Source of the DNA: Iodidimonas muriae | GTDB lineage: Bacteria; Pseudomonadota; Alphaproteobacteria; Sphingomonadales; Rhodothalassiaceae | Length of the DNA: 64,000 nt | Reading direction: 5' to 3' | NCBI RefSeq assembly: GCF_014647255.1 | Contig: NZ_BMOV01000001.1 | Location: 1 to 64,000 of the forward strand | Shown here: positions 34,531 through 42,482 of the stretch, in pieces | Position numbering within the stretch: position 1 is the first letter of the stretch | Layout: each line of letters starts with the position of its first letter | Notes under the pieces: generated by a model | Database searches by the model: none | Seen by the model: only the letters and a program-made list of their open reading frames with translations | Told to the model about the DNA's origin: nothing | Position numbers and translations under genes: made by a program

Positions 34531-35046
34531 ATGCCACCGATGCCGCTTATGCCTGCAAAGCCGGAATATCCGCATGACCACGCGCAATGCTCGTCCGATG
34601 CATTGGCGGAGGCACAAAGGATTTGCGCGCGTCGCGGGGTGCGGCTTACCGAAACGCGGCAAAAGGTTCTGGAGTTGATCTGGGGCGATCATGCGGCTGT
34701 TAAGGCTTATGATCTTTTGGAACAGCTCTCCGGGCCGGGGCGGGCAGTGCGCCCACCCACCATCTATCGGGCTTTGGATTTTTTGCTGGAAAACGGCCTG
34801 ATCCACCGCATTGAATCGCTAAATGCCTATGTGGGATGTCCGCAGCCGGGGGGGCAGCATAGCAGCCAGTTTCTGATCTGCGATGCCTGTTCTATTGTTA
34901 TTGAACTGACGGGGACGGATGTGGTGCACGCTGTGGCAGATGAGGCCGCATCACATGGCTTTGAAATTACCCGCCAAACCATTGAAGTGCATGGCCTTTG
35001 TGGTCCATGTGCGGCCCGCCATGCCGAAGAGGCGCCCGTGCCCTAG
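34531..35046 (+). CDS. zur: Zinc uptake regulator Zur (Fur family)
   Basis: 171 residues. N-terminal winged helix (RLTETRQKVLELIWGDH, then RPPTIYRALDFLLENGLIHRIES) and a C-terminal metal/dimerisation domain with two CxxC motifs (CDAC and CGPC) that hold the structural zinc; the ALDFLLENGLIHRIESLNAYVGC sequence is Zur-like rather than Fur-like. AGGAG ends only 2 nt before the ATG at 34531, so the in-frame ATG at 34540 may be the true start. Represses zinc-uptake genes when zinc is plentiful; its likely target is the divergent receptor. Confidence 0.9.
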   Translation: MPPMPLMPAKPEYPHDHAQCSSDALAEAQRICARRGVRLTETRQKVLELIWGDHAAVKAYDLLEQLSGPGRAVRPPTIYRALDFLLENGLIHRIESLNAYVGCPQPGGQHSSQFLICDACSIVIELTGTDVVHAVADEAASHGFEITRQTIEVHGLCGPCAARHAEEAPVP

Positions 35047-35417
35047 TCTGTATCCACCGGACGGGGATTGCCATTTTGATCCACGGCCACGAAGATGAAG
35101 GTGCCTTCGGTCACCGGAAATTCCTCGTCGATGCCGCGCCGGCTCACGCAGACTTCCACATTCACATGCATGGATGTGCATCCTACGGATTTGATCTCGG
35201 CATAGCAGCTCACCAGATCGCCCACATGCACGGGGCGGTGAAATTTCATGGCTTCCACAGCCACGGTGGCCACGGCACCGCCCGCCCTTTGGCTGGCGGT
35301 AATGCCACCCGCAATATCCATTTGCGACAGCAGCCAGCCGCCGAAGATATGGCCATTCAAATTCAGATCGGCCAAACGAGGCGCGGTGCGGATAACGGGA
35401 TCGCGTTTGCTTGCCAT
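35043..35417 (-). CDS. YciA-like acyl-CoA thioesterase (hotdog fold)
   Basis: 124 residues. The hotdog-fold motif NLNGHIFGGWLLSQMDIAGG carries the catalytic Asp, followed by VAVEAMKFHRPVHVGDLVSCYAEI, characteristic of YciA. It hydrolyses acyl-CoAs of broad chain length. The open frame starts five codons earlier, but AAGGA within that stretch positions the ATG at 35417. Its stop codon and that of zur overlap on opposite strands in the palindrome CTAG. Confidence 0.93.
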   Translation of the reverse strand: MASKRDPVIRTAPRLADLNLNGHIFGGWLLSQMDIAGGITASQRAGGAVATVAVEAMKFHRPVHVGDLVSCYAEIKSVGCTSMHVNVEVCVSRRGIDEEFPVTEGTFIFVAVDQNGNPRPVDTD

Positions 35418-35453
35418 AAGAAATCCTTGCATCTGGGCCAGAGCCCGTTTTCT

Positions 35454-36659
35454 CTATGTTCTGGGGGTATTCGGCGCTGATGCGGGGGCGCTTGCGTCAC
35501 CGGCATCGGCCTGTTTTTGCAGGCTCAGGGGGAACGGCTCCGGCGCATCGGGCAGCGTTTCCAGATAAAGCGACCGGCTGGGAAAGGCAAAGCCGGTGCC
35601 TGCACCCTCAACGATGTCTTTGATCTGCAGAGCCAGTTTTTCTTTGATTGCCAGCCATTCGCCCCAATTGGTGGTGCGGGTGAAGCAATAGAGCAAGATG
35701 TCGATGGAACTGTCGGAAAAGGCATCAATGCGCACAAAGGTTGGCACCTCTGGCGGATGGGCAAAGTCGTCATTTTCTAAGATGGCCGCTTCAATGGCGT
35801 CGCGGATGGTGCGCAATTGCTCTTTCGTGGTGCGATATTCAACGCCGATGATCCATTTGATGCGGCGGTGGGTCATGCGTTGGAAATTGGTGACCGCATT
35901 ATCGGACAATTTGGAATTGGGCACGAACACGGGAGCTTTGTCGAACCGCCGGACCATGGTGGTGCGAAAGCCGATATGTTCGACAGTGCCTTCCACAACG
36001 CCGTCCACTTGGATCCAATCGCCTGTAAAGAAGCGTTTTTCACCAATTACAAACAGTCCGGCGATCAAATTCTTGAACAGATCCTGTGCACCCAGCGCCA
36101 CGGCAACACCAAACAGGCCAAGCCCTGCGATGATCGGGCCAACGGCAATGCCCCATAATTCTAAAATTGTGGCGGCCCCCAGTAGGAAAAAAGCGATCTT
36201 GGCGGCCTTTACAAGCCATTCGACCATTGCCGAGGTGAGGAAGCCGCGCGGTGCGTTCTTCAACACTGTGCCCATGGGGGTGGCCGCGCGATATAAAATC
36301 CAGAACAATGTAAAGGCTACAAGAGAGCGGTTCAGATTGTAAAAGAACGCCGTCATGTCCGCACTCATATCGAGCACGCTTGTGGCAAAGAAAACCCCCA
36401 TCACCACAGGGATGAACCGTATAGGATCGGTAATGGCTTCGACCACCCGATCATCAATATCGGTTTTCGTGCGCGTGGCAGCTCTCTTGATGGTCGCCAG
36501 AACAAAGCGGGTCATCAAATTGCGGAACAGCATGAACAGTGTAAAAATGCCGAGAGCGATCAGGCCGTTGGAAAGAGGTATACCGAAGAGGCCGTTTTTC
36601 CAGACATCAACAACAAGCGTCCAGAAATCCTGAAAAGAGGCGATTTCCATTCGGTCCAT
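35454..36659 (-). CDS. MscS-family mechanosensitive ion channel
   Basis: 401 residues. Four or five N-terminal membrane helices, then the pore helix TM3 (GLGLFGVAVALGAQDLFKNLIAG), then the MscS beta domain (KRFFTGDWIQVDGVVEGTVEHIGFRTTMVR, VFVPNSKLSDNAVTNF) and an alpha/beta C-terminus. Opens under membrane tension to release solutes in osmotic downshock. It is longer than E. coli MscS (286 residues), due mostly to extra N-terminal helices. An ATG at 36650 is an alternative start. Confidence 0.93.
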   Translation of the reverse strand: MDRMEIASFQDFWTLVVDVWKNGLFGIPLSNGLIALGIFTLFMLFRNLMTRFVLATIKRAATRTKTDIDDRVVEAITDPIRFIPVVMGVFFATSVLDMSADMTAFFYNLNRSLVAFTLFWILYRAATPMGTVLKNAPRGFLTSAMVEWLVKAAKIAFFLLGAATILELWGIAVGPIIAGLGLFGVAVALGAQDLFKNLIAGLFVIGEKRFFTGDWIQVDGVVEGTVEHIGFRTTMVRRFDKAPVFVPNSKLSDNAVTNFQRMTHRRIKWIIGVEYRTTKEQLRTIRDAIEAAILENDDFAHPPEVPTFVRIDAFSDSSIDILLYCFTRTTNWGEWLAIKEKLALQIKDIVEGAGTGFAFPSRSLYLETLPDAPEPFPLSLQKQADAGDASAPASAPNTPRT

Positions 36660-36692
36660 CCGTAGAGTGTTCAGAAAAAAAAGAGCGGTGAT

Positions 36693-36926
36693 TTAATCTT
36701 CGAGTTTGCTTTGCGCCGAAGCATCATGGCCTGAGTGCGACGAATAAAACACCAGATACATCAAAGCGCAACCCAGGATCAGGGTGAAGCCGATCCCCAA
36801 GCCCAAAGCGATATAGCCATGCATGCTTAAAGTCACGGCGGTCAATTCGTTCAAAACGATAAAGGTGGTGATGCCCACGGCTGCCAGCAACACACTGAGA
36901 ATAACAACGGTCATGGCGTTTTTCAT
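36693..36926 (-). CDS. Small two-helix membrane protein, unknown function
   Basis: 77 residues with two hydrophobic helices (residues about 5-25 and 38-60) and a short charged, His-containing tail. I do not recognise the family. The start overlaps the DUF1499 gene's stop by 4 nt (ATGA) and the MscS gene follows after 33 nt, so the three genes probably form one operon of membrane proteins. Confidence 0.75.
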   Translation of the reverse strand: MKNAMTVVILSVLLAAVGITTFIVLNELTAVTLSMHGYIALGLGIGFTLILGCALMYLVFYSSHSGHDASAQSKLED

Positions 36927-37711
36927 GAATCTTGGCCTTGTTGAGAGAGGGTTTCCAAAAAATGTCTCACACGCTTGGCATTGGCGCCCAGATCGCTGAT
37001 TCCGATGCGGGAGACAGACCGCACGTCCACACGGGACTGTCCCTTTTCCATGCGAATACGCACCACAATATCATCCTTGAAACCAAACCATGAAGTCGTA
37101 TCCGTGGCTTCCAGCCGCCCATCCGCGACCGAAAAATGGGCAATTTCCCATCCCATCTTTCGGGCAGCTTGCCTAGCGCGCGCCATGGTGTCTTCAACCG
37201 AACTGTCCAAAAACAGCGGCGCCAACGTGCCATAGGCTTCCTTGTGATAGATCCGCCAGCGCACATCAGGGGGAACGGCCGCCAGATCTTTGCGCCCCCG
37301 ATCGGGAACGATCAGCGGGTTTTCAATTCGGGGCGTGATCACAGTGAAGCGCGGCGGATCAATCAAATCTGTTGTAACATCATGGATCGGCACATGGGAT
37401 GCGGCATCGCGGCGCATCATATAAAGGGCGCTGACCACAATCAGGCACAGCACCAACGCCCCTGAAAGCCGGATCACAGTCCGGCCATTGGCCCGGCTGG
37501 TGGCGATAAGAAGGGCGATAAAGCTGACAACACCAAGCCCTGCGGCCAGATAGAAAGCCCGGCGCATGACATCGAAGGCGGTTCTGAAAGGCAAGGCGTC
37601 TGCTTTGACCAAAGGCCCCGGAACCAGCATGAGCAACAGCGCAAAAAAGGCGAGAAGCAGGGCGCTGGTTGATGCAATGCCCCAAAATCGTGAGGGTTTA
37701 TCCGGGGTCAT
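36923..37711 (-). CDS. DUF1499 membrane protein
   Basis: 262 residues. Three N-terminal transmembrane segments (about residues 12-32, 48-70, 78-100) are followed by a soluble DUF1499 domain (VEDTMARARQAARKMGWEIAHF, EATDTTSWFGFKDDIVVRI, VDVRSVSRIGISDLGANAKRV). The family is widespread, of unknown function, and resembles a small alpha/beta periplasmic or cytosolic sensor-like fold. Heads the operon with the 77-residue protein and MscS. Confidence 0.88.
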   Translation of the reverse strand: MTPDKPSRFWGIASTSALLLAFFALLLMLVPGPLVKADALPFRTAFDVMRRAFYLAAGLGVVSFIALLIATSRANGRTVIRLSGALVLCLIVVSALYMMRRDAASHVPIHDVTTDLIDPPRFTVITPRIENPLIVPDRGRKDLAAVPPDVRWRIYHKEAYGTLAPLFLDSSVEDTMARARQAARKMGWEIAHFSVADGRLEATDTTSWFGFKDDIVVRIRMEKGQSRVDVRSVSRIGISDLGANAKRVRHFLETLSQQGQDS

Positions 37712-37857
37712 GGCTATTTCTCCAGCAAAATGTCGTTGAATACTTGTCCTTGGTGGGTCGCATCAAGCATACTTATCCCAGCTTTAATCGAAAAGCGAGG
37801 TTCTGCCTTTGTTTCATACGGAAACAGGATGCAGGTGGTTTCAAAATGGAGGGAAAT

Positions 37858-38289
37858 ATGACGGTAGCGCAGATCCTGAATGAAAAGGGCCGATCGGTTG
37901 TCAGTATTTCGCCTGACGAGGCACTATCCGCGGCGATCTCCATTCTTGGTGAAAAGCGTATCGGGGCTTTACTGGTTTTGACCAAAGACGGTGAGATTGC
38001 CGGGGTGCTTTCAGAGCGCGATATCGTTCGGGAACTGGCCCGACAAGGGGCAAGCCTGCTGGATCAGCCGGTGTCTGCCATCATGACAGCGAATGTGATC
38101 ACGACCACCCCCGGCGCTTCCGTTGCTGATCTGATGTCGGTGATGACCGATGGCCGCTTCCGCCATATTCCCGTGGTGGAAAAAGGCAAACTGTGCGGCA
38201 TGGTGTCGATCGGCGATGTGGTGAAAATGCGTATCGCCGAAGCGGAAATGGAGGCCGATTCCCTGAAAGCCTATATTCAGACGGGCTAA
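37858..38289 (+). CDS. Tandem CBS-domain protein
   Basis: 143 residues, two CBS domains and nothing else: CBS1 about residues 8-65 (LSAAISILGEKRIGALLVL ... GVLSERDIVREL), CBS2 about 75-130 (VADLMSVMTDGRFRHIPVV ... GMVSIGDVVKMRI). Such stand-alone pairs bind adenosine nucleotides and act as energy sensors; the partner is unknown. GGAGGG overlapping an upstream ATG (37846) gives good spacing to the ATG at 37858, which also matches the family start (MTVAQIL). Confidence 0.92.
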   Translation: MTVAQILNEKGRSVVSISPDEALSAAISILGEKRIGALLVLTKDGEIAGVLSERDIVRELARQGASLLDQPVSAIMTANVITTTPGASVADLMSVMTDGRFRHIPVVEKGKLCGMVSIGDVVKMRIAEAEMEADSLKAYIQTG

Positions 38290-38386
38290 TTGTACGGGCG
38301 GAGGCAAGGGTAGATGCGACTTTAATATATTATTAGCCATGATAGGGCTTAGTGGACGGTCCGTTTCCTTGAGATGAAAGACTGTT

Positions 38387-39820
38387 ATGACCTCCACCCC
38401 GCATGCTTCCGCCTCAAATGCTGCCCGTTCCACCATTGCCGGTTCCGATGATGCGCAAATGGTGCGTCAGCAACTGCGCGATGCGGATCGCTTGCACCAT
38501 GTCCATTCCTTCACCGACCATTCGGCTTTGCAACAAAATGGCGGGGCGTTCATTGCCGAACGGGGGGAAGGCTCGATGCTGGTGGGGGAGGGCAATATCC
38601 GCCTTTTGGATGCCATGGCGGGTCTTGGTTGCGTGAATGTGGGATATGGCCGCAAGGAGATGGCGCAAGCCGCGGCCGATGCCATGCAGGATCTGGCCTA
38701 TTATCACAGCTTTCAGGCCACCACCAATCCCCATGCCGCAGCCCTTGCCGAAAGAATTGCAAAGGCAGCACCGGGCGCTCTCAACCATGTGTTTTTCGCC
38801 AATTCCGGGTCGGAAGCCAATGAAAGCATCCTGAAACTGGTGCGGGCCTATTGGCGTGCCAAAGGGCAGCCGAACCGCCAGCACATCATTGCCCGCGATT
38901 ATGCCTATCATGGCTCTACCCTGTTCACCACCAGCCTGAATGGCCTTCCCCCCATGCATGAAGCCTTTGGCTTGCCGCTTTCGGGGGTCAGCCATATCGA
39001 AGCGCCTTATTGGTACCGTCAGGGCGGCGATCTGGACCCGGAAGCCTATGGGAAAAAAGCCGCTCGATCGCTGAAGGATAAAATTACGGAATTGGGGGCC
39101 GATCAGGTGGCGGCGTTCATTGCCGAACCAATTCAGGTGACATCCGGGGTGATTATGCCGCCCGAAAGCTATTGGCCGGAAATTGTCGCCATTTGCAAGC
39201 AAGAAGGGATTTTGCTGATCGCCGATGAGGTGGTGACGGGATTTGGCCGCACCGGGCACTGGTTTGCCCAAAACCATTACGGGATCGAGGCGGATTTCAT
39301 GACCCTCGCCAAGGGCTTGTCTTCAGGTTATATGCCCATTGCGGCCGCGGTGATCAGCGATAAAGTGGCCGAGATGACCTTGCAACAGGGCGGCGCATTT
39401 CAGCATGGGTTCACCACGTCAGGTCATCCGGTGGCCTGTGCGGTGGCGCTTAAAAATCTCGATATCATCGTACAAGAAGGGCTGGTGGAGCGGGCTGCAA
39501 AAATGGGTGCCGTTTTGCATAGCAAGTTGAACACCGCCATTGGCGACCATCCTTTGGTGGGCGAAGTGCGCGGGATGGGGCTTTTGGCGGGGATCGAACT
39601 GGTGCGCGACCGGAAAAGCCGGTCACATTATCCTTTGGAACTGGGCCTGTGCTCCCATGTGGCCAATGCGGCCCTGATGCAGGGGGTGATCGTGCGCGCC
39701 ACTGGAAATTCTCTGGTGATTTGCCCGCCCTTTATCATCACCGAGGCGGAAATTGATGTGGTGGTGGCGGCATTGGTGGCCGCCCTTGAACAGATTTACG
39801 GACAATTGCAAGCCGGCTAA
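38387..39820 (+). CDS. Class III (omega) aminotransferase
   Basis: 477 residues. PLP-dependent; the lysine in FMTLAKGLSSGY forms the Schiff base, with NSGSEANE near residue 143 for phosphate binding and LLIADEVVTGFGRTG. The overall pattern resembles putrescine-pyruvate or beta-alanine-pyruvate aminotransferases, so the amino donor is probably a polyamine or omega-amino acid; I cannot fix it. The adjacent convergent DMT transporter could move a related metabolite. Confidence 0.92.
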   Translation: MTSTPHASASNAARSTIAGSDDAQMVRQQLRDADRLHHVHSFTDHSALQQNGGAFIAERGEGSMLVGEGNIRLLDAMAGLGCVNVGYGRKEMAQAAADAMQDLAYYHSFQATTNPHAAALAERIAKAAPGALNHVFFANSGSEANESILKLVRAYWRAKGQPNRQHIIARDYAYHGSTLFTTSLNGLPPMHEAFGLPLSGVSHIEAPYWYRQGGDLDPEAYGKKAARSLKDKITELGADQVAAFIAEPIQVTSGVIMPPESYWPEIVAICKQEGILLIADEVVTGFGRTGHWFAQNHYGIEADFMTLAKGLSSGYMPIAAAVISDKVAEMTLQQGGAFQHGFTTSGHPVACAVALKNLDIIVQEGLVERAAKMGAVLHSKLNTAIGDHPLVGEVRGMGLLAGIELVRDRKSRSHYPLELGLCSHVANAALMQGVIVRATGNSLVICPPFIITEAEIDVVVAALVAALEQIYGQLQAG

Positions 39821-39822
39821 AA

Positions 39823-40746
39823 TCAGGCCACCGGCTTTTCCGGATTGCATAGGGAGTCTGTGGCCATAGGGGCCGGGCGTCTTTTGCGGATCAACATCAG
39901 ATTGCCCGCCAGAACCAGCCCGACACCGGCCACAGCCAGCGGCGTCCATTGATAATTTTCAAAGATCGTGGAAATGGCCAGAGCCACCAATGGAATGGCA
40001 ATGGCCACATAAGCCGTGCGGCCCAAGCCCCATGTTTTGAGAAGGGTAAGATAAATCGTGAAGCCCGCCACCGTGCCGAAAACTGTGAGATAGAGAAAAG
40101 ACACCACATAGCCCACACCAAGGTCCAGCGCCGGTGGTGTTCCCGTTAGCACGGCATAAAGTGCCATCAGGGCGCTGCCATACAACATGGCATAGCCGTT
40201 AAAGGCAAAAAGGGGAAAATTTTTGCCCCGTTCGGTGGCCGCCAATGTATTGCCGAAGGAAGCAGACAGCGTGCCCAAAAGGCACAAAACAATGCCGGCA
40301 ACCAAGCCATCATTGCCGCTGATTTTGGCAAATTCCGGCGCGAAAATCAGCCCGAGGCCGGAAAGCCCGCATAAGGCGCCCACCAGCACTTTCGGTTCGA
40401 TACGGATCCGTAATAATAGGGCGCCATTCACTTGATTGGCCAGCGACATCATGGAGAAAATCACTGCCACAAGGCCAGAGGTCAGATAGCTGGTGCCCCA
40501 ATATAAAAGCACATAATTGAGACAGAATAACAAGGCCCCAAGCCCTGCGAATACGGCATGGTCGGACCATGAAAAGCGCAAACGGCGGCGGGTGATGATA
40601 CACCAGCCAAGCAACAAAATGGCGGCGAGAAAAAAGCGATAGGCCACCGACCATTCAATGGGTACGATGCCAAACTGGAATTTGATGGCATACCATGTAG
40701 ACCCCCAGATCAGTACGCATATAATGAACAATACAGCGTTCAGCAT
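39823..40746 (-). CDS. EamA/DMT-family transporter
   Basis: 307 residues with ten predicted transmembrane helices arranged as two EamA repeats. The N-terminus (IICVLIWGSTWYAIKFQFGIVP) is typical of the drug/metabolite exporters. GGAG about 7 nt before the ATG at 40746 supports this start over one 16 codons upstream. Stop is 2 nt from the convergent aminotransferase stop. Substrate unknown; such proteins often export amino acids or related small molecules. Confidence 0.9.
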   Translation of the reverse strand: MLNAVLFIICVLIWGSTWYAIKFQFGIVPIEWSVAYRFFLAAILLLGWCIITRRRLRFSWSDHAVFAGLGALLFCLNYVLLYWGTSYLTSGLVAVIFSMMSLANQVNGALLLRIRIEPKVLVGALCGLSGLGLIFAPEFAKISGNDGLVAGIVLCLLGTLSASFGNTLAATERGKNFPLFAFNGYAMLYGSALMALYAVLTGTPPALDLGVGYVVSFLYLTVFGTVAGFTIYLTLLKTWGLGRTAYVAIAIPLVALAISTIFENYQWTPLAVAGVGLVLAGNLMLIRKRRPAPMATDSLCNPEKPVA

Positions 40747-40882
40747 AACAGGCTCCAAATGGGGAATGGCAATGCTCGCTCTTAACAGCCGCATTGTTTG
40801 TGCGCCACAAACAAATGCCTATGGCACGCGAAAGCATATCTTTTGGATGGTGCGAAAGAGCATATAATTTGGGCATTTTTTT

Positions 40883-41485
40883 ATGACCAGCGATCTTCAT
40901 CGTGCCCGGCTTCAAATCATCTTGGATGCGATCCGCAAAATGAAACCGCGATCCGTGATGGATTTGGGCTGCGGCGATGGGGCCTTGCTTCTGGATCTGG
41001 TGAAAGACCGGTCTATCGAGCGGATTATCGGTATCGACCAGTCCAGAGCCGCGATTGAAGCCTTAAGGCACCGGCTTGCGGCTTTTGATGCCGATTTGCG
41101 AGAGCGGGTGACCATAAGGCTTGGCTCAATGATCGAGCCGCAAGAGCATGACCGGCAGATCGATTTGGCGGTGATGTGCGAAACCATCGAACATATCGCG
41201 CCTTCGGATCTATCGCGGCTGGAAAAAGCGGTGTTTATCCAGCTTATGCCCGCAACCATCCTGATCAGCACACCCAATCGGGAGTTCAATGATCTTTTAG
41301 GGGTGCCGTCGCACCGTTTTCGCCATCCCGATCATCGTTTCGAATGGGATCGCTCCGAATTTTGCGCTTGGGCATCGAGGGTGGCCGGACGGTGCGGCTA
41401 TGATGTGGATATGTCCGATCTTGGAGGGGCGCATCCGCTTTTGGGGGGCCCGTCGCAAATGGCAGTCTTTCGCAAAGCTGCCTGA
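40883..41485 (+). CDS. Stand-alone Hen1-type RNA 3'-terminal ribose 2'-O-methyltransferase domain
   Basis: 200 residues, all one SAM methyltransferase. The SAM site is VMDLGCGDGALL (residues 25-36). Hen1-specific metal-binding residues are in place: Glu100, Glu103 and His104 (CETIEH) plus His148/His151 in RFRHPDHRFEWDRSEF, together with STPNREFN. In known bacteria, Hen1 methylates the 3' terminal ribose during Pnkp-dependent tRNA repair and carries an N-terminal half that activates the Pnkp ligase. That half is missing here and no pnkp is in the window. Function on RNA is inferred from the motifs. Confidence 0.8.
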   Translation: MTSDLHRARLQIILDAIRKMKPRSVMDLGCGDGALLLDLVKDRSIERIIGIDQSRAAIEALRHRLAAFDADLRERVTIRLGSMIEPQEHDRQIDLAVMCETIEHIAPSDLSRLEKAVFIQLMPATILISTPNREFNDLLGVPSHRFRHPDHRFEWDRSEFCAWASRVAGRCGYDVDMSDLGGAHPLLGGPSQMAVFRKAA

Positions 41486-41495
41486 AGTCTATGCC

Positions 41496-42482
41496 CTATG
41501 AGTGGCCCAGAATGGCTTTTGCAGTGCGGGTGATGGCCTCTTTTGCGGGCATCGGGGCCCAATCCAGAATGGTTTGTGCCTGCTTGATATCAAAGCGTCT
41601 GGGGTGTTTTGCCACCTTCACCGCTTCCACAGAGGCTGCCGGCGCTTTTCCGGTGACGCGCGCGGTCCAGTCTCCGCTTTGTCCCGCCAATGAAGCCACC
41701 CACCAGGGGATGGATATGCGCGGCATGGCTTTGTTGCTGATGTGATGCAGAATGGCCAGAAGATCCTGAAACTCAATGGTTTCGCCTGCCAGAATAAACC
41801 GGCTATTGGCCGGCGCTTTTTCGGCGGCAATCCGGTGCGCCTGCGCGGTTTGCGCCACATCGATCAGATTGAGCGCCGTTTTCAAATAGGCTGGCGGCGG
41901 GTTGAAAAGAAACCCTTTGAGCATTTCTGTGGGTTCGGTGATGAAGCCATTGGGCGAGCCAATGGGAACGGTGGGATAAAGGATCACCACCTCCAGCCCA
42001 TCCCCCATGGCGCGGCGCAGGGCTTCATCGGCGTGCCATTTGGACCGGCTATAGGGGCCAGCCATCCCCTGAAGCGCGGGTTTCGGGTCTGTTTCGGCAA
42101 TGGGGCTGGGGTCGCGATCGCGCCAATCGCGCAGGATCAACGCGGTGGAGGTGGCTACCAAGCGGCGCACTCCGGCTTTTTTTGCGGCCATGATTACCCG
42201 TTTGGTGCCTTGGTGATTGATGGCATCAAATATGGCCGGATCGCGCGCCCATAGCCGTGCATTGGCGGCCAGATGAAACACCTGATTGCGCCCTGCCATG
42301 GCTTTTTCCAGGGCGGCATCGTCCAGAATAGAGCCTTGGTGGCATATAACACCCGCAGGAAGAGCTTGCGGCGTGGCATAAGGGTCCAGCACATGCACAT
42401 CATAGCCTGAACCGATAAGCTGGCGAACCAAATGGCTGCCGATAAAGCCTGCCCCGCCGGTAACAAGTACAGATCGGCTCAT
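41496..42482 (-). CDS. NAD-dependent epimerase/dehydratase (extended SDR)
   Basis: 328 residues. The NAD(P) motif GGAGFIGSHL starts at residue 9, and the SDR catalytic YxxxK is YSRSK. VATSTALIL is the Ser-containing strand. The sequence resembles hopanoid-associated epimerase HpnA and 3-beta-HSD/dihydroflavonol-reductase types (NHQGTKRVIMAAKKAGVRRLV), so the substrate may be a sugar or a hydrophobic alcohol/ketone. Last gene of a three-gene operon: its ATG overlaps the stop of the paraoxonase-like gene by 4 nt. Confidence 0.88.
   Translation of the reverse strand: MSRSVLVTGGAGFIGSHLVRQLIGSGYDVHVLDPYATPQALPAGVICHQGSILDDAALEKAMAGRNQVFHLAANARLWARDPAIFDAINHQGTKRVIMAAKKAGVRRLVATSTALILRDWRDRDPSPIAETDPKPALQGMAGPYSRSKWHADEALRRAMGDGLEVVILYPTVPIGSPNGFITEPTEMLKGFLFNPPPAYLKTALNLIDVAQTAQAHRIAAEKAPANSRFILAGETIEFQDLLAILHHISNKAMPRISIPWWVASLAGQSGDWTARVTGKAPAASVEAVKVAKHPRRFDIKQAQTILDWAPMPAKEAITRTAKAILGHS

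Noticed and set aside
38322-38336. TTAA-N7-TTAG resembling a CtrA site upstream of the aminotransferase
   Set aside because: One half-site mismatches and the region is AT-rich, so a chance match is likely.
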